Source of the DNA: Mariniphaga sp.
GTDB lineage: Bacteria; Bacteroidota; Bacteroidia; Bacteroidales; Prolixibacteraceae
Direction of reading: 5' to 3'
Assembly: GCA_019429205.1 (NCBI GenBank)
Contig: JAHYIT010000005.1
Coordinates: forward strand, 17,866 to 81,865
Length of the DNA stretch: 64,000 nucleotides
Shown here: positions 31,309-43,525 of the stretch, piece after piece
How the letters are laid out: each line of letters begins with the position of its first letter
Numbering within the stretch: position 1 is the stretch's first letter
Translations under genes and position numbers: made by a program
The notes under the pieces: model-generated
Seen by the model: only the letters and a program-made list of their open reading frames with translations
Told to the model about the DNA's origin: nothing
Databases searched by the model: none

Positions 31309-32220
31309 ATGAAAGTACAAAACATTTTGGAGACCATTGGCAATACACCCCACATCAGGGTAAACCGCCTCTACCCTTCTGACTATGAAGTTTGGGTAAA
31401 AATGGAAAAAGCCAACCCGGGAGGCAGCATAAAAGACCGGATTGCCCTCTCGATGGTTGAAGACGCGGAAGTGCGCGGAATTCTGAAACCGGGTTCAGTT
31501 ATCATTGAACCCACTTCAGGAAATACAGGAATCGGGCTGGCACTGGTTGCTGCGGTAAAAGGCTACCGGCTGATTCTTACCATGCCGGAATCCATGAGTC
31601 TGGAAAGACGAAAAGTATTGATTGCATTGGGAGCCGAACTGGTGCTTACACCAAAAGAAAAGGGAATGAAAGGCTCCATTGCCAGGGCCGAAGAGTTGTC
31701 GAAGGAACTACCGGATTCCTGGATTCCAAACCAGTTCTCCAATCCGGCAAATATTGAAGCCCACCGGGAAAAAACTGCCATGGAAATTTTACACGATTTT
31801 CCGCAAGGTTTGGATTACCTGATTACCGGAGTTGGGACAGGCGGACATATAAGCGGAGTTGCTGAAGTTCTGAAAAAAGAATTTCCCAAGCTAAAAGTTT
31901 TCGCCGTTGAACCAGCCGAAAGCCCGGTAATAGCCGGAGGACAACCCGGCCCGCACAAAATTCAGGGCATTGGCGCAGGTTTTATTCCCGACAACCTGAA
32001 AACAGATCTTCTGGACGGAACAGTTCCCGTTACCCAGGAAGAAGCGTATGAATATGCCCAAAAAGCAGCCAAACTGGAAGGCATATTTGTGGGAATTTCA
32101 TCAGGCGCCTCGTTTGCCGCAGTTGCCAAAAAAATTAAGGAACTTCCGAAAGGTTCCCGCATTTTAACCTTTTCTTACGACCACGGGGAAAGATACCTTT
32201 CGGTGGAAGGACTGTACTGA
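31309..32220 (+). CDS. cysK: Cysteine synthase A (O-acetylserine sulfhydrylase)
   Basis: 303 residues, standard CysK length. The PLP-binding Lys42 is in G-G-S-I-K-D-R, the substrate loop P-T-S-G-N-T-G is at 68-74, and the phosphate-binding G-T-G-G-H-I-S-G lies near 176-183. It condenses O-acetylserine with sulfide to cysteine in the cytoplasm with pyridoxal phosphate. It stands alone, behind a leader with a Cys-rich peptide and a terminator, so regulation by cysteine supply through attenuation is likely. Convergent with the DUF3467 gene 56 bp downstream. Confidence 0.93.
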   Translation: MKVQNILETIGNTPHIRVNRLYPSDYEVWVKMEKANPGGSIKDRIALSMVEDAEVRGILKPGSVIIEPTSGNTGIGLALVAAVKGYRLILTMPESMSLERRKVLIALGAELVLTPKEKGMKGSIARAEELSKELPDSWIPNQFSNPANIEAHREKTAMEILHDFPQGLDYLITGVGTGGHISGVAEVLKKEFPKLKVFAVEPAESPVIAGGQPGPHKIQGIGAGFIPDNLKTDLLDGTVPVTQEEAYEYAQKAAKLEGIFVGISSGASFAAVAKKIKELPKGSRILTFSYDHGERYLSVEGLY

Positions 32221-32276
32221 ACTAAAAAGAGAGACCAGCAATCTGATCCCTCTTCTCCAGTATTTAAAAAACCTGT

Positions 32277-32603
32277 TTACGCCTGGGCGGTTGGACCGCC
32301 AAATGCCATGGGCGGCATTCCATTGCCCGGGCCAGGTTTTACATTCTTTATAGGTCCGTGAACGGCTTCAAACTTTTTAATGTTATCCTGCAAAGCAAAC
32401 AACAACCGTTTGGCATGTTCGGGAGTAAGAATCACCCTCGATTTTACATTCGCCTTGGGAATTCCCGGCATGATGCGTACAAAATCGACGACAAATTCTG
32501 AACTCGAGTGCGTAATAACAGCCAGGTTTGAATAAATGCCCTGGGCTACTTCTTCACTCAATTCAATGTTTAACTGCTGTTGTTTTTGCTTTTTTTCGTC
32601 CAT
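32277..32603 (-). CDS. DUF3467 family protein
   Basis: 108 residues. The core reads Y-S-N-L-A-V-I-T-H-S-S-S-E-F-V-V-D-F then P-G-I-P-K-A-N-V and a helix ending L-L-F-A-L-Q-D-N, the pattern of DUF3467. The C-terminus is Pro/Gly/Met-rich. It starts 4 bp after rpoC and is the last gene of the rpoBC transcript; this placement is common in Bacteroidota. Function unknown. Confidence 0.8.
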   Translation of the reverse strand: MDEKKQKQQQLNIELSEEVAQGIYSNLAVITHSSSEFVVDFVRIMPGIPKANVKSRVILTPEHAKRLLFALQDNIKKFEAVHGPIKNVKPGPGNGMPPMAFGGPTAQA

Positions 32604-32607
32604 GTTT

Positions 32608-35600
32608 CTATTTTTTCATGTCAATTAACCTGTCGTATTCTTCTTTCGAACCCACAATCAGGTTTTTGTATTCTTTTAATCCGGTACCGGCAGGAATCAG
32701 GTGTCCGCAAATCACGTTTTCCTTCAGCCCGTCGAGGTAATCGGTTTTGCCGTTAATTGCAGCTTCGTTCAGTACTTTTGTGGTTTCCTGGAACGATGCA
32801 GCCGACAACCAGCTTCGGGTTTGAAGTGCAGCACGGGTAATCCCCTGCAGAATCTGGCTGGAAGTGGCAGGAATTGCATCCCTGGTTTCAACCAGTTTCT
32901 TATCTTTCCTCCGCAACTGAGAGTTTTCGTCCCTCATTCTTCGTGCAGAAATAATCTGTCCGGCTTTTAAACCTTCGGCATCGCCCGGTTCAACAACCAC
33001 TTTTTTATTCCAAATCCAGTCATTTTCAGAAAGGAATTCATTCTTATCAACGATTTGTTTTTCGAGGAAACGGGTATCGCCCGGGTCTTCAATTGTTACT
33101 TTCCGCATCATTTGGCGTATAATAACCTCGTAATGCTTGTCATTGATTTTCACACCCTGCATGCGGTAAACATCCTGTACTTCATTAAGAATATACTCCT
33201 GAACCGCTGTAGGTCCTTTAATGGCCAGAATATCAGATGGTGTGGTAGCTCCGTCGGAAAGTGATGTACCAGCCCTGATGTAGTCGTTTTCCTGAACCAG
33301 AATTTGTTTTGAAAGCGGCACCAGGTACTTTTTCACATCATTGGTTTTTGAAGTAATGATGATCTCGCGGTTACCACGTTTAATTTTACCCAGTGAAACC
33401 TCACCATCAATTTCAGAAACCACAGCCGGGTTGGAGGGATTTCGCGCTTCGAAAAGTTCGGTTACACGCGGCAAACCACCGGTAATGTCGCCTGCTTTTC
33501 CGGCAGCCCTGGGTATTTTAACCAGAACTGTACCTGCTTTAACCGTTTGTCCCTGAGCCACAGAAATGTGACCACCCACAGGCAAGTTGTACGACCGAAT
33601 CATCGTACCATCTTTGTCCATGATTTTCAGCGTCGGGTTTTTGGTTTTATCCCTTGTTTCAATAATCACTTTTTCGCTGTAACCGGTTTGTTCATCCGAT
33701 TCTTCGCGGAAAGTAACATTTTCCAAGAGGTTTTCAAATTCAATTTTTCCATCGAATTCGGTAATAATTACTCCATTGAAGGGGTCCCATTCACAAATCA
33801 GTTTCCCTTTTCTAATCTCATCACCATTTTTAACATACAGTTTTGAACCGTAAGGAATGGAATGTGTAGAAAGCGGGATTTGTGTATTTTTATCAATAAT
33901 CTTCAGTTCAGCCAACCGGCTAACAACTATATTAAAGGGTTTACCGTCATCTCCTTTGTTTTCAACTGCACGCAGTTCTTCAATTTCAATAAACCCGTCG
34001 TAACGGGCTTCCACGGTTGATTGAGCCGAAATGTTCCCGGCAATACCTCCAACGTGGAAAGTACGCAGCGTGAGCTGTGTTCCCGGTTCGCCAATCGACT
34101 GGGCAGCAATTACACCAACAGCCTCACCTTTTTGAACCATGTACCCGGTAGCAAGGTTTCGTCCGTAACATTTGGCACAAACGCCCACTTTGGATTCACA
34201 GGTGAGTACCGAACGGATTTCAACACTCTCAATGGGCGATTCGTCAATAGCGGCAGCAACATCTTCAGTAATAGCATCTCCTGATTTGATAATTAAATCG
34301 CCGTTTAACGGGTGATAAATATCATGCACTGAAGTTCTTCCAACAATACGTTCAGGTAGAGAAGCTACAATTTCTTCATTGTTTTTAATGGCTGTTGCCA
34401 CCAAACCACGCAGTGTTCCGCAGTCGTCTTCAGAAATAATAACATCTTGTGAAACGTCAACCAAACGGCGTGTTAAGTATCCGGCATCTGCTGTTTTAAG
34501 AGCCGTATCAGCCAAACCTTTACGTGCACCGTGAGTTGAAATAAAGTACTCGAGTACCGAAAGGCCTTCCTTAAAGTTGGCCAAAATCGGGTTTTCAATA
34601 ATCTGAGAACCGGTAGATCCTGATTTTTGAGGCTTGGCCATCAATCCCCTCATTCCGCAAAGCTGACGAATCTGCTCTTTGGAACCTCGGGCACCGGAGT
34701 CAAGCATCATATAAATTGAATTAAAGCCCTGCTTGTCGGTACTAATGGTTTTCATTACCGAATGGGTCAGTTTCGAGTTGGCATGAGTCCAGATATCGAT
34801 AACCTGGTTGTAACGTTCGTTGTTGGTAATAAAACCCATATTGTAGTTGGCAATTACCTCTTCAACTTCCTCGTAGCCACTTTCAACAATGGTCTCTTTA
34901 TCCTCAGGAATAATAACGTCGTCGATGTTAAACGACAAACCTCCGCGATAGGCCATGTGGTATCCAAGATCTTTGATGGCATCAAGGAATGCAACCGTTT
35001 CGGCATTACCACATCTTTTGAAAACGTCGGAAATAATAGTACGTAACGACTTTTTGGTAAGCAACTGATTAATATATCCCACTTTCCGCGGAACAAATTC
35101 GTTAAACAGTATCCGGCCAACTGTTGTTTCAATAATATGTTTGAAATATTCGCCGTTTTCATCCACATCTTCCACTTTTACCTTAATAATGGAGTGGAGC
35201 CCGACAGCTCTTTCTTCGTGTGCAATTTTTACTTCTTCGGGAGAATAGAACGTCATTCCTTCACCTTTTGAACCTTCACGTGGTTTGGTCATGTAGTACA
35301 AACCAAGAACCATGTCCTGAGATGGCACCTGAATTGGTGCACCGTTTGCAGGGTTCAACAGGTTATGCGAAGCAAGCATGAGCAACTGAGCTTCCAGGAT
35401 GGCAGCATTTCCCAGCGGAAGGTGAACAGCCATCTGGTCACCGTCGAAGTCGGCGTTAAAACCGGTACATACAAGCGGGTGTAACTGAATGGCTTTCCCC
35501 TCGATCATTACCGGCTGAAATGCCTGGATGGATAGCCTGTGCAGTGTGGGTGCACGGTTCAGAAGAACCGGATGTCCTTTCAATACATTTTCCAGGATTT

Positions 35601-36864
35601 CCCAAACAACAGGGTCTTTGCGATCCACAATCTTTTTGGCTGATTTTACCGTTTTTACAATTCCTCTTTCAATCAGTTTCCTGATAACAAAAGGTTTGTA
35701 AAGTTCGGCAGCCATATCTTTCGGAATACCACATTCGTGAATTTTCAGCTTCGGACCTACTACAATAACCGAACGGGCAGAATAGTCAACACGCTTTCCG
35801 AGCAGGTTTTGGCGGAAACGTCCCTGTTTCCCTTTTAAACTATCGGAAAGTGATTTCAGTGCCCGGTTATTTTCAGTTTTTACGGCATTCGATTTTCTTG
35901 AATTATCGAAAAGCGAATCAACAGCTTCCTGCAACATTCGTTTTTCATTTCGAAGAATGACCTCAGGAGCTTTAATTTCAATCAGCCTTTTCAACCTGTT
36001 GTTTCGAATGATTACCCTGCGGTAAAGGTCGTTCAAATCTGAGGTGGCAAACCGTCCGCCATCCAGCGGAACAAGCGGCCTTAAATCTGGTGGTATTACC
36101 GGAACAACACGAACAATCATCCACTCGGGACGGTTCAGGTTTTTGCTTGCCCTGAATGCTTCCACTACCTGAAGACGCTTAAGCGCTTCGTTTTTCCTCT
36201 GCTGAGATGTTTCGGTATTTGCCTTGTGCCTAAGCGTAAAAGACAAGTCATCCAAATCAATCCTGCTCAGTATTTCATACAATGCTTCAGCTCCCATTCT
36301 TGCGATGAATTTATTTGGATCTTCATCATCAAGAATATGGTTATCCTTTGGCAGTGTATCAACAATATCGAGGTATTCTTCTTCGGTTAAAAAATCGAGT
36401 TCTTTTACCCCATCGGTTGCTTTAACACCTGCATTAATTACTACGTAACGTTCGTAATAAATAATAGCGTCGAGCTTTTTGGTTGGTAATCCAAGCAGAT
36501 ATCCGATTTTATTTGGCAGCGAACGAAAGTACCAGATATGTGCAACCGGAACTACCAGGGCGATGTGCCCCATACGTTCGCGGCGAACTTTTTTCTCGGT
36601 TACTTCAACTCCACAGCGGTCGCAAACAATTCCCTTGTAACGAATTCGTTTGTATTTACCGCAATGGCATTCGTAATCTTTCACTGGTCCGAAAATACGC
36701 TCGCAAAACAAGCCGTCTCGTTCTGGTTTATAAGTTCTGTAGTTTATTGTTTCGGGTTTCAAAACTTCTCCAAACGATCTTTCCAGAATTTCTTCGGGAG
36801 AAGAAAGACTGATCGAAATTTTTGAGAAACCACCTTTTGCTTTGTTATCTTTTCTGAATGCCAT
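32608..36864 (-). CDS. rpoC: DNA-directed RNA polymerase subunit beta'
   Basis: 1418 residues, typical of Bacteroidota RpoC. The N-terminal zinc site C-H-C...C-D-R-C is at about 70-90 and the catalytic Mg2+ motif N-A-D-F-D-G-D near 473. The second zinc cluster (C-G, C-x-x-C near 830-910) and the trigger-loop region [11 protein letters not shown] are also visible. It forms the active centre of RNA polymerase with RpoB. It lies 53 bp after rpoB and 4 bp before DUF3467, in one operon. Confidence 0.98.
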   Translation of the reverse strand: MAFRKDNKAKGGFSKISISLSSPEEILERSFGEVLKPETINYRTYKPERDGLFCERIFGPVKDYECHCGKYKRIRYKGIVCDRCGVEVTEKKVRRERMGHIALVVPVAHIWYFRSLPNKIGYLLGLPTKKLDAIIYYERYVVINAGVKATDGVKELDFLTEEEYLDIVDTLPKDNHILDDEDPNKFIARMGAEALYEILSRIDLDDLSFTLRHKANTETSQQRKNEALKRLQVVEAFRASKNLNRPEWMIVRVVPVIPPDLRPLVPLDGGRFATSDLNDLYRRVIIRNNRLKRLIEIKAPEVILRNEKRMLQEAVDSLFDNSRKSNAVKTENNRALKSLSDSLKGKQGRFRQNLLGKRVDYSARSVIVVGPKLKIHECGIPKDMAAELYKPFVIRKLIERGIVKTVKSAKKIVDRKDPVVWEILENVLKGHPVLLNRAPTLHRLSIQAFQPVMIEGKAIQLHPLVCTGFNADFDGDQMAVHLPLGNAAILEAQLLMLASHNLLNPANGAPIQVPSQDMVLGLYYMTKPREGSKGEGMTFYSPEEVKIAHEERAVGLHSIIKVKVEDVDENGEYFKHIIETTVGRILFNEFVPRKVGYINQLLTKKSLRTIISDVFKRCGNAETVAFLDAIKDLGYHMAYRGGLSFNIDDVIIPEDKETIVESGYEEVEEVIANYNMGFITNNERYNQVIDIWTHANSKLTHSVMKTISTDKQGFNSIYMMLDSGARGSKEQIRQLCGMRGLMAKPQKSGSTGSQIIENPILANFKEGLSVLEYFISTHGARKGLADTALKTADAGYLTRRLVDVSQDVIISEDDCGTLRGLVATAIKNNEEIVASLPERIVGRTSVHDIYHPLNGDLIIKSGDAITEDVAAAIDESPIESVEIRSVLTCESKVGVCAKCYGRNLATGYMVQKGEAVGVIAAQSIGEPGTQLTLRTFHVGGIAGNISAQSTVEARYDGFIEIEELRAVENKGDDGKPFNIVVSRLAELKIIDKNTQIPLSTHSIPYGSKLYVKNGDEIRKGKLICEWDPFNGVIITEFDGKIEFENLLENVTFREESDEQTGYSEKVIIETRDKTKNPTLKIMDKDGTMIRSYNLPVGGHISVAQGQTVKAGTVLVKIPRAAGKAGDITGGLPRVTELFEARNPSNPAVVSEIDGEVSLGKIKRGNREIIITSKTNDVKKYLVPLSKQILVQENDYIRAGTSLSDGATTPSDILAIKGPTAVQEYILNEVQDVYRMQGVKINDKHYEVIIRQMMRKVTIEDPGDTRFLEKQIVDKNEFLSENDWIWNKKVVVEPGDAEGLKAGQIISARRMRDENSQLRRKDKKLVETRDAIPATSSQILQGITRAALQTRSWLSAASFQETTKVLNEAAINGKTDYLDGLKENVICGHLIPAGTGLKEYKNLIVGSKEEYDRLIDMKK

Positions 36865-36917
36865 AATTCTAATTAAAAATCATTATAACAGAACCAAAAT
36901 ACAGGAAGAATGGAAAA

Positions 36918-39900
36918 TTATTCCATCTTAATGCTGAGGCCAAGACCTCTGAGTTCGTGTAACAGTACATTGAGCGACTCGGGGATACCGGGTTGCGGCA
37001 TGGGTTCACCTTTAACAATGGATTCATAAGCTTTGGCCCTTCCCATTACATCGTCAGATTTCACAGTAAGAATTTCCTGAAGAATATGAGATGCACCAAA
37101 TGCTTCGAGTGCCCAAACTTCCATTTCCCCGAAACGCTGACCACCAAACTGTGCTTTACCACCCAACGGCTGTTGCGTAATAAGCGAGTATGGGCCAATT
37201 GAACGGGCGTGCATTTTATCCTCAACCATGTGCCCCAGTTTCATCATGTAAATGATGCCAACTGTTGCCTGCTGATCAAAAGGTTCACCTGTTTCACCAT
37301 CGTAAAGTGATGTTTTGCCAAAACGGGGCAATCCTGCTTTGTCGGTATATTCCGAAATTTCTTCGAGTGAAGCACCATCAAAAATCGGGGTTGAAAATTT
37401 CAGTCCCAATTCTTTTCCGGCCCAGGCCAATACAGTTTCGTAAATCTGTCCCAGGTTCATCCTCGAAGGCACACCAAGCGGATTCAATACAATATCAACA
37501 GGTGTTCCATCAGCAAGGAACGGCATATCTTCCTGGCGAACAATGCGCGAAACAATACCTTTATTTCCGTGGCGGCCTGCCATTTTATCACCAATTGAAA
37601 GCTTGCGTTTTTTAGCGATAAAAATTTTCGCCAGTTGAATAATTCCAGCAGGCAGTTCATCGCCTATGGTAACATTGTATCTTTCACGTCTTGAAAAAGC
37701 TTCAGCTTCCTTGTGCTTCATGATGTAATTGTTTATTACCCTGAAGACCAAGTCGTTTTTATCTTTATCGGTTGTCCATTTTGCCGGATTAACCGAAATG
37801 TAATCCAATTCCTGAAGTTGTTTCAAAGTGAATTTAACACCTTTGGGAATAACTTCAGTTCCATAGTAATCTTTAACTCCCTGAGAGGTTTTTCCACTTA
37901 CAAGAGTAAAGAGTTTGTCTTCCAAATTTGCCCTCAACGAAGCAATTTCACGATCAAAATTTGCATCGATTTGATCGAGAAGTGTTTTGGTGGCTGTTTT
38001 GCCTTTTTTGTCTTTTGCTACACGGGAGAATAATTTTTTGTCGATAACAATTCCGGACAATGACGGAGAAGCTTTCAAAGAAGCATCTTTTACATCACCG
38101 GCTTTATCTCCAAAGATTGCACGCAGCAATTTTTCTTCCGGCGAAGGATCAGATTCTCCTTTCGGCGTAATTTTACCGATAAGAATATCACCGGGTTTTA
38201 CATCGGCTCCAATGCGAATAAGACCATTCTCATCGAGATCTTTTGTGGCTTCTTCACTCACATTTGGTATATCTGAAGTAAATTCCTCCAGCCCACGTTT
38301 GGTATCGCGAACTTCAAGACTGTATTCATCAACATGAACTGAAGTAAATACATCTTCGCGCACGATTCGGTCCGAAATTACAATGGCATCTTCGTAGTTA
38401 TATCCCTGCCAGGGCATAAAAGCCACCATAAGGTTACGTCCAAGAGCAAGTTCTCCCTTTTCAGTTGCATAACCGTCTGATAGAATTTCACCTTTCGAAA
38501 TCCTTTGTCCCTTAAGAACAACAGGTTTTAAATCAACCGTAGTACCCTGGTTGGTTTTCGTATATTTTTGCAACGGATAAGTTACCACCTCCGGATCGAA
38601 GCTTACAAACCGGTCGTCATCGGTAACATCGTACCGAACAATGATTTGGGTTGCATCAACATATTCCACAACACCATCGCCATCGGCCTGAATTTGCACT
38701 CTTGAATCGGCAGCAGACCTGGCTTCCAAACCTGTTCCCACAATCGGAGATTCAGGGCGAAGCAGCGGAACTGCCTGGCGCATCATGTTCGACCCCATCA
38801 ATGCACGGTTGGCATCGTCGTGTTCCAAAAAGGAAATGAGCGATGCAGCTACCGAGGCAATCTGGTTCGGCCCAACGTCCATCAGATCAACTTCTTCCCT
38901 GTCAATTAACGGGTAGTCACCATCGAGCCGTGATTTTACCTTCTGATTTATGAAAAAACCATCAGGATCAATAGGCGCATTGGCTTGTGCAATAATTTTT
39001 CCTTCTTCTTCTTCGGCAGTTAAATATACCGATCCTTGATCAGAAAGGTCAACTTTTCCGTTGGTCACTTTCCGGTAAGGCGTGGATATAAATCCAAGGT
39101 CATTAATTTTTGCAAATACACAAAGAGAGGATATCAAACCAATATTTGGTCCTTCAGGTGTTTCAATCGGGCACAACCTTCCGTAGTGCGTGTAGTGTAC
39201 GTCGCGTACTTCGAAACCGGCTCTTTCCCTGGACAAACCACCTGGCCCCAGTGCCGACATACGGCGTTTATGAGTCATTTCGGCCAACGGATTGGTTTGA
39301 TCCATAAACTGAGACAAAGCGTTGGTTCCAAAAAATGAATTGATAACCGAAGACAAAGTTTTCGAGTTTATCAAATCGATTGGAGTAAACACCTCATTAT
39401 CGCGTACGTTCATTCTTTCACGAATAGTGCGGGCCATACGGGCCAAACCAATGCCAAACTGGTTGTACATTTGCTCGCCAACAGTACGCACACGGCGGTT
39501 ACTGAGGTGGTCGATATCGTCCACATCTGTTTTTGAGTTCACCAACTGAATAAGATACCTGATAATTTCAATGATATCTTCTTTGGTAAGCACTCTTATT
39601 TCTGAATCCACATTCAGTCCAAGCTTTTTGTTGATCCGATACCGGCCAACTTCACCAAGGTCGTAACGTTTATCAGAGAAAAAGAGTTTATCAATCACAT
39701 CACGTGCTGTGGCTTCATCCGGCGGTTCAGCATTTCGCAACTGACGGTAGATGTGGAGAACAGCTTCTTTTTCGGAGTTACACGGGTCTTTTTGCAGTGT
39801 ATTGTAAATGATGGTAAAATCCTGCTGACGCTGATCATCTTTATGAATCAGAATAGTTTTCACTCCTGAATCCAGAATATCATCAATATGGTCATCTTCC

Positions 39901-40730
39901 AAAACAGTTTCCCTGTCAATGATAACCTCATTACGCTCAATGGAAACAACTTCGCCGGTATCTTCATCAACAAAATCTTCCACCCAAGATTTTAACACGC
40001 GGGCTGCGAGCCGTCGTCCAACGACTTTTTTAAGTCCGGTTTTCGAAACTTTCACTTCATCGGCCAAATCGAAAATCTCAAGAATATCCTTGTCGCTTTC
40101 GTAACCAATGGCTCTTAAAAGTGTGGTTACCGGTAATTTCTTTTTCCGGTCGATATAAGCGAACATGACACTGTTGATGTCGGTTGCAAATTCGATCCAC
40201 GATCCCTTAAACGGAATAATTCGTGCGGAATAAAGTTTGGTGCCATTGGCATGTAAACTTTGCCCGAAGAAAACGCCCGGAGACCGGTGCAACTGCGATA
40301 CAATAACCCGTTCGGCGCCATTAATAATAAAGGTACCTTTTTCGGTCATGTAGGGCACAGTTCCCAGGTAAACATCCTGAACCACGGTATCAAAATCTTC
40401 GTGTTCAGGGTCTGTACAATACAGTTTTAACCTGGCTTTTACCGGCACACTAAAAGTTAATCCACGCTCTATACATTCGTGAATGGAATACCGCGGCGGA
40501 TCAACCTGATAATCGAGAAACTCAAGAACAAAATTGTTCCGGGTGTCTGTTATCGGGAAATTTTCTTCGAATACACGCCACAGTCCTTCCTCCTTCCGCT
40601 TTTCTGGCGTAGAATTTAACTGGAAAAACTCCTTAAATGATTTAATTTGAACTTCTAAAAAGTCAGGGTAATCAAACCTTGTCTGTGTTGAGGAAAAATT
40701 TATCCTCTCGATTTTTGTATTTACTGACAT
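36918..40730 (-). CDS. rpoB: DNA-directed RNA polymerase subunit beta
   Basis: 1270 residues. The rifampicin-pocket region ([12 protein letters not shown] near 478) and the [12 protein letters not shown] motif near 1020 are intact; the last residues, L-G-L-S-I-K-M-E, are the usual RpoB end. Catalytic core subunit with RpoC. The upstream region carries a hairpin with a T-run between rplL and rpoB, which probably sets the ratio of ribosomal protein to polymerase. Confidence 0.98.
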   Translation of the reverse strand: MSVNTKIERINFSSTQTRFDYPDFLEVQIKSFKEFFQLNSTPEKRKEEGLWRVFEENFPITDTRNNFVLEFLDYQVDPPRYSIHECIERGLTFSVPVKARLKLYCTDPEHEDFDTVVQDVYLGTVPYMTEKGTFIINGAERVIVSQLHRSPGVFFGQSLHANGTKLYSARIIPFKGSWIEFATDINSVMFAYIDRKKKLPVTTLLRAIGYESDKDILEIFDLADEVKVSKTGLKKVVGRRLAARVLKSWVEDFVDEDTGEVVSIERNEVIIDRETVLEDDHIDDILDSGVKTILIHKDDQRQQDFTIIYNTLQKDPCNSEKEAVLHIYRQLRNAEPPDEATARDVIDKLFFSDKRYDLGEVGRYRINKKLGLNVDSEIRVLTKEDIIEIIRYLIQLVNSKTDVDDIDHLSNRRVRTVGEQMYNQFGIGLARMARTIRERMNVRDNEVFTPIDLINSKTLSSVINSFFGTNALSQFMDQTNPLAEMTHKRRMSALGPGGLSRERAGFEVRDVHYTHYGRLCPIETPEGPNIGLISSLCVFAKINDLGFISTPYRKVTNGKVDLSDQGSVYLTAEEEEGKIIAQANAPIDPDGFFINQKVKSRLDGDYPLIDREEVDLMDVGPNQIASVAASLISFLEHDDANRALMGSNMMRQAVPLLRPESPIVGTGLEARSAADSRVQIQADGDGVVEYVDATQIIVRYDVTDDDRFVSFDPEVVTYPLQKYTKTNQGTTVDLKPVVLKGQRISKGEILSDGYATEKGELALGRNLMVAFMPWQGYNYEDAIVISDRIVREDVFTSVHVDEYSLEVRDTKRGLEEFTSDIPNVSEEATKDLDENGLIRIGADVKPGDILIGKITPKGESDPSPEEKLLRAIFGDKAGDVKDASLKASPSLSGIVIDKKLFSRVAKDKKGKTATKTLLDQIDANFDREIASLRANLEDKLFTLVSGKTSQGVKDYYGTEVIPKGVKFTLKQLQELDYISVNPAKWTTDKDKNDLVFRVINNYIMKHKEAEAFSRRERYNVTIGDELPAGIIQLAKIFIAKKRKLSIGDKMAGRHGNKGIVSRIVRQEDMPFLADGTPVDIVLNPLGVPSRMNLGQIYETVLAWAGKELGLKFSTPIFDGASLEEISEYTDKAGLPRFGKTSLYDGETGEPFDQQATVGIIYMMKLGHMVEDKMHARSIGPYSLITQQPLGGKAQFGGQRFGEMEVWALEAFGASHILQEILTVKSDDVMGRAKAYESIVKGEPMPQPGIPESLNVLLHELRGLGLSIKME

Positions 40731-40766
40731 GTATTTATACAGGTTAATTATATAAAATATAAATAC

Positions 40767-40806
40767 ACAAAAAGGTTTAGAACCCTGCCTGACAAGATTC
40801 TAAACC
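40767..40806 (-). terminator. rplL-rpoB intergenic attenuator hairpin
   Basis: On the minus strand GGTTTAGAA and TTCTAAACC pair over 9 bp (plus coordinates 40774-40782 and 40798-40806) around a 15-nt loop and are followed by TTTTTGTG. Placed between rplL and rpoB, it looks like a partial terminator lowering transcription into rpoBC. Confidence 0.65.
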
Positions 40807-40835
40807 ATACAACCTTAAAAAAGGTCTGATTGCGA

Positions 40836-41213
40836 TTATTTAACTTCAACTTCTGCTCCAGCTTCTTCCAACTGATTTTTAAGCGCTTCGGCTTCATCTT
40901 TGGAAACTTTTTCTTTAATTGCTTTCGGAGCCTCGTCAACCACTGCTTTGGCTTCTTTCAGACCAAGGCCGGTTAATTCTTTCACGAGCTTAACTACTGC
41001 CAGTTTTGACTGACCTGCTGCTTTCAAAATTACATCGAATTCAGTTTGTTCTGCTGGGCCTTCGTCGCCACCAGCGGCGGCGGGACCAGCTACTGCTACT
41101 GCAGCTGCGGCTGGTTCAATTCCGTATTCGTCTTTCAGAATTCCAGCTAATTCGTTAACCTCTTTAACAGTTAAGTTTACCAACTCTTCTGCAAGCTGTT
41201 TTAAATCTGCCAT
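40836..41213 (-). CDS. rplL: 50S ribosomal protein L7/L12
   Basis: 125 residues. The N-terminal dimerisation helix ([11 protein letters not shown]) is followed by an Ala/Gly/Pro-rich hinge (about 36-52) and the C-terminal factor-binding domain with [10 protein letters not shown] and G-L-K-E-A-K. It forms the ribosomal stalk that recruits translation factors such as EF-Tu and EF-G. Next to rplJ (36-bp gap). Confidence 0.97.
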   Translation of the reverse strand: MADLKQLAEELVNLTVKEVNELAGILKDEYGIEPAAAAVAVAGPAAAGGDEGPAEQTEFDVILKAAGQSKLAVVKLVKELTGLGLKEAKAVVDEAPKAIKEKVSKDEAEALKNQLEEAGAEVEVK

Positions 41214-41249
41214 TTTTATTTGTTTTTATTAAAGATTTCTAAAAAAAAA

Positions 41250-41768
41250 TTATTCTCTCTCTTTCAGTGTTTCAAGAACACCATGTATTGTATTTCCACC
41301 AGACTGCAATTGTGAGAGTAATGTTTGCATTGGTGATTGTAACAGGGCAACAACATCGCCGATAAGTTCATTCTTCGATTTCACTGCAATCAGTGCTTCA
41401 AGTTGGTCAGCACCCATATAAACAGCTTCCTCAACATAAGCAGCCTTTAATACAGGCTTTTTACGTTTTTTACTAAATTCTTTTATCAGTTTTGCAGGCA
41501 CGTTCCCGGTTTCGGTGAACATGACTGATGTGTTTCCCTTGAGCGCGTCGTAAAGCTCTTCAGCGTTCTTGTTTGAACCTTCAAGTGCTAAACGCAGTAG
41601 GGTGTTTTTAGCAACAACCAGTTTTACGTCTTGTTTGTAACACAGTCTCCTTAAATTACTGGTATCTTCAGCATTCAAACCACTAATGTCAGCAAGGTAA
41701 AAATGGCTGTACGAATCAATCTGATTCTTTAGGTTATTTATAATAACTTGTTTTTCTGCACTTTTCAT
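41250..41768 (-). CDS. rplJ: 50S ribosomal protein L10
   Basis: 172 residues. The N-terminal rRNA-binding part has L-R-R-L-C-Y-K and K-N-T-L-L-R-L-A, and the C-terminal helix that binds L7/L12 dimers ends L-E-T-L-K-E-R-E. It is the stalk base. Only 2 bp separate it from rplA, so the usual autoregulatory leader of L10 must lie inside or upstream of rplA. Confidence 0.95.
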   Translation of the reverse strand: MKSAEKQVIINNLKNQIDSYSHFYLADISGLNAEDTSNLRRLCYKQDVKLVVAKNTLLRLALEGSNKNAEELYDALKGNTSVMFTETGNVPAKLIKEFSKKRKKPVLKAAYVEEAVYMGADQLEALIAVKSKNELIGDVVALLQSPMQTLLSQLQSGGNTIHGVLETLKERE

Positions 41769-41770
41769 TT

Positions 41771-42475
41771 CTACTCTGTTTTGTCAGAAACTGACTTTGG
41801 TTCAACTTTAATACCAGGGCTCATGGTACTGGAGAGATAGATGCTCTTTACATAGGTACCTTTTGCGGCTACAGGTTTTAATTTGATGATGGTTTTGATA
41901 AACTCAACGGCATTTTCTCTGATCTTTTCCGGAGGAAAAGAAACTTTACCAATTGAAGTGTGTACAATACCAAATTTATCTACTTTAAAATCAATTTTAC
42001 CCTGTTTTACTTCGCTCACTGCTTTGCCCACTTCCATGGTTACAGTTCCGCTTTTGGGGTTAGGCATTAAACCGCGGGGACCTAAAATACGTCCCAACTG
42101 ACCGACTTTTCCCATAACGGGAGGCATGGTAATAACCACGTCAACATCGGTCCATCCGCCTTTGATTTTTTCGATATAATCATCTAAACCTACAAAATCC
42201 GCTCCGGCTTCCCTGGCTTCGTCCTCTTTATCAGGAGTTACCAAAGCGAGCACACGAATCTCTTTTCCGGTTCCATGGGGTAAAGAAACTACGCCTCTAA
42301 CCATCTGGTTAGCTTTTCTTGGGTCAACTCCGAGTCTTACGTCAATATCAACTGAAGCATCGAACTTGGTGAAGGTAATTTCCTTTACCAGTTGAGCTGC
42401 TTCATCAATTGAGTAAGCTTTTCCTTTATCGAGTTTATCAAGAGAAGCTTTTTTATTTTTCGTAATTCTGCCCAT
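41771..42475 (-). CDS. rplA: 50S ribosomal protein L1
   Basis: 234 residues from the ATG at 42475 (M-G-R-I-T-K-N-K-K); a longer frame reaching 42514 would overlap rplK and is not typical. The conserved [13 protein letters not shown] and [14 protein letters not shown] blocks are present. It builds the L1 stalk near the ribosomal E site and in many bacteria represses its own operon. Confidence 0.96.
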   Translation of the reverse strand: MGRITKNKKASLDKLDKGKAYSIDEAAQLVKEITFTKFDASVDIDVRLGVDPRKANQMVRGVVSLPHGTGKEIRVLALVTPDKEDEAREAGADFVGLDDYIEKIKGGWTDVDVVITMPPVMGKVGQLGRILGPRGLMPNPKSGTVTMEVGKAVSEVKQGKIDFKVDKFGIVHTSIGKVSFPPEKIRENAVEFIKTIIKLKPVAAKGTYVKSIYLSSTMSPGIKVEPKSVSDKTE

Positions 42476-42491
42476 CTTAAAAAATTTAATT

Positions 42492-42935
42492 TTAATTTTT
42501 GAATGGTGAAGCACCTTTTACGGTAATTCCCATACTTCTGGCAGTTCCAGCTACCATTCTCATTGCCGATTCAACTGTAAAGCAATTCAGATCAGTCATT
42601 TTTCCTTCTGCAATTTGTTTTACCTGATCCCAGGAAACTGCAGCTACTTTACTGACATGAGGTTCTGATGAACCTTTTTTTACTTTAGCTGCTTCGAGCA
42701 GCTGAACAGCAACGGGAGGTTGTTTTATAATAAAGTCAAACGACTTGTCGCTGTAAACAGTAATAATTACCGGAAGAATTTTCCCGGCCTGGTCTTGTGT
42801 ACGACCATTAAACTGTTTACAAAACTGCATTATATTAACTCCCTTGGCACCTAATGCTGGTCCCACCGGTGGTGACGGATTTGCCGCCCCACCTTTAATT
42901 TGTAATTTAATTAATCCAGCAATTTCTTTCGCCAT
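42492..42935 (-). CDS. rplK: 50S ribosomal protein L11
   Basis: 147 residues, standard. The motifs [21 protein letters not shown] and the C-terminal rRNA-binding [10 protein letters not shown] are intact. It binds the GTPase-associated centre of 23S rRNA. It lies 21 bp after nusG. Confidence 0.97.
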   Translation of the reverse strand: MAKEIAGLIKLQIKGGAANPSPPVGPALGAKGVNIMQFCKQFNGRTQDQAGKILPVIITVYSDKSFDFIIKQPPVAVQLLEAAKVKKGSSEPHVSKVAAVSWDQVKQIAEGKMTDLNCFTVESAMRMVAGTARSMGITVKGASPFKN

Positions 42936-42956
42936 AAATAAAATAATAAAGCGTTA

Positions 42957-43505
42957 CTATTCCTTTTCAACCTGCATGAAGCTAAGTTCCAAAGGCGTTT
43001 TACGTCCAAAAATCTTCACCATCACCTGCAGCTTTTTCTTCTCCTCATTGATTGCCTCAATGGTTCCGTTAAAGCCGTTGAATGGTCCGTCGATTACTTT
43101 TACAGTTTCTCCCACTACGAATGGAATATTCAATTCTTCATCGGTTTCAGCAAGTTCATCCACTCTTCCCAAAATTCTGTTCACTTCATTTTGCCTCATT
43201 GGCACCGGATCTCCACCCTTGGTGTCGCCTAAAAATCCAATTACATTGGGCACATTCCGTAACGTATGTGCCACTTCTCCTACCAATGTAGCTTCAATAA
43301 GAACATAACCAGGGAAAAAGTTTCGTTCTTTGCTGATTTTTTTACCGTTTCGAATTTGATAAACCTTTTCCGTAGGTATTAAAACCTGATCAACAAAATC
43401 CTTCAGATCACCATTAGCGATTTCGTTTTCGATATATTCTTTTACTTTCTTCTCCTTACCTCCAATAGCACGAAGAACATACCATTTTTTTGTTGTGTCG
43501 CTCAT
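42957..43505 (-). CDS. nusG: Transcription termination/antitermination protein NusG
   Basis: 182 residues. The N-terminal NGN domain begins W-Y-V-L-R-A-I-G-G-K-E and includes P-G-Y-V-L-I-E; the C-terminal KOW motif reads G-E-T-V-K-V-I-D-G-P-F-N-G-F-N-G. It couples RNA polymerase to ribosomes or Rho. The 20-bp gap to secE places it in the secE-nusG-rplKAJL-rpoBC transcript. Confidence 0.96.
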   Translation of the reverse strand: MSDTTKKWYVLRAIGGKEKKVKEYIENEIANGDLKDFVDQVLIPTEKVYQIRNGKKISKERNFFPGYVLIEATLVGEVAHTLRNVPNVIGFLGDTKGGDPVPMRQNEVNRILGRVDELAETDEELNIPFVVGETVKVIDGPFNGFNGTIEAINEEKKKLQVMVKIFGRKTPLELSFMQVEKE

Positions 43506-43525
43506 TTTTGATCTCCGGGTTTCAA

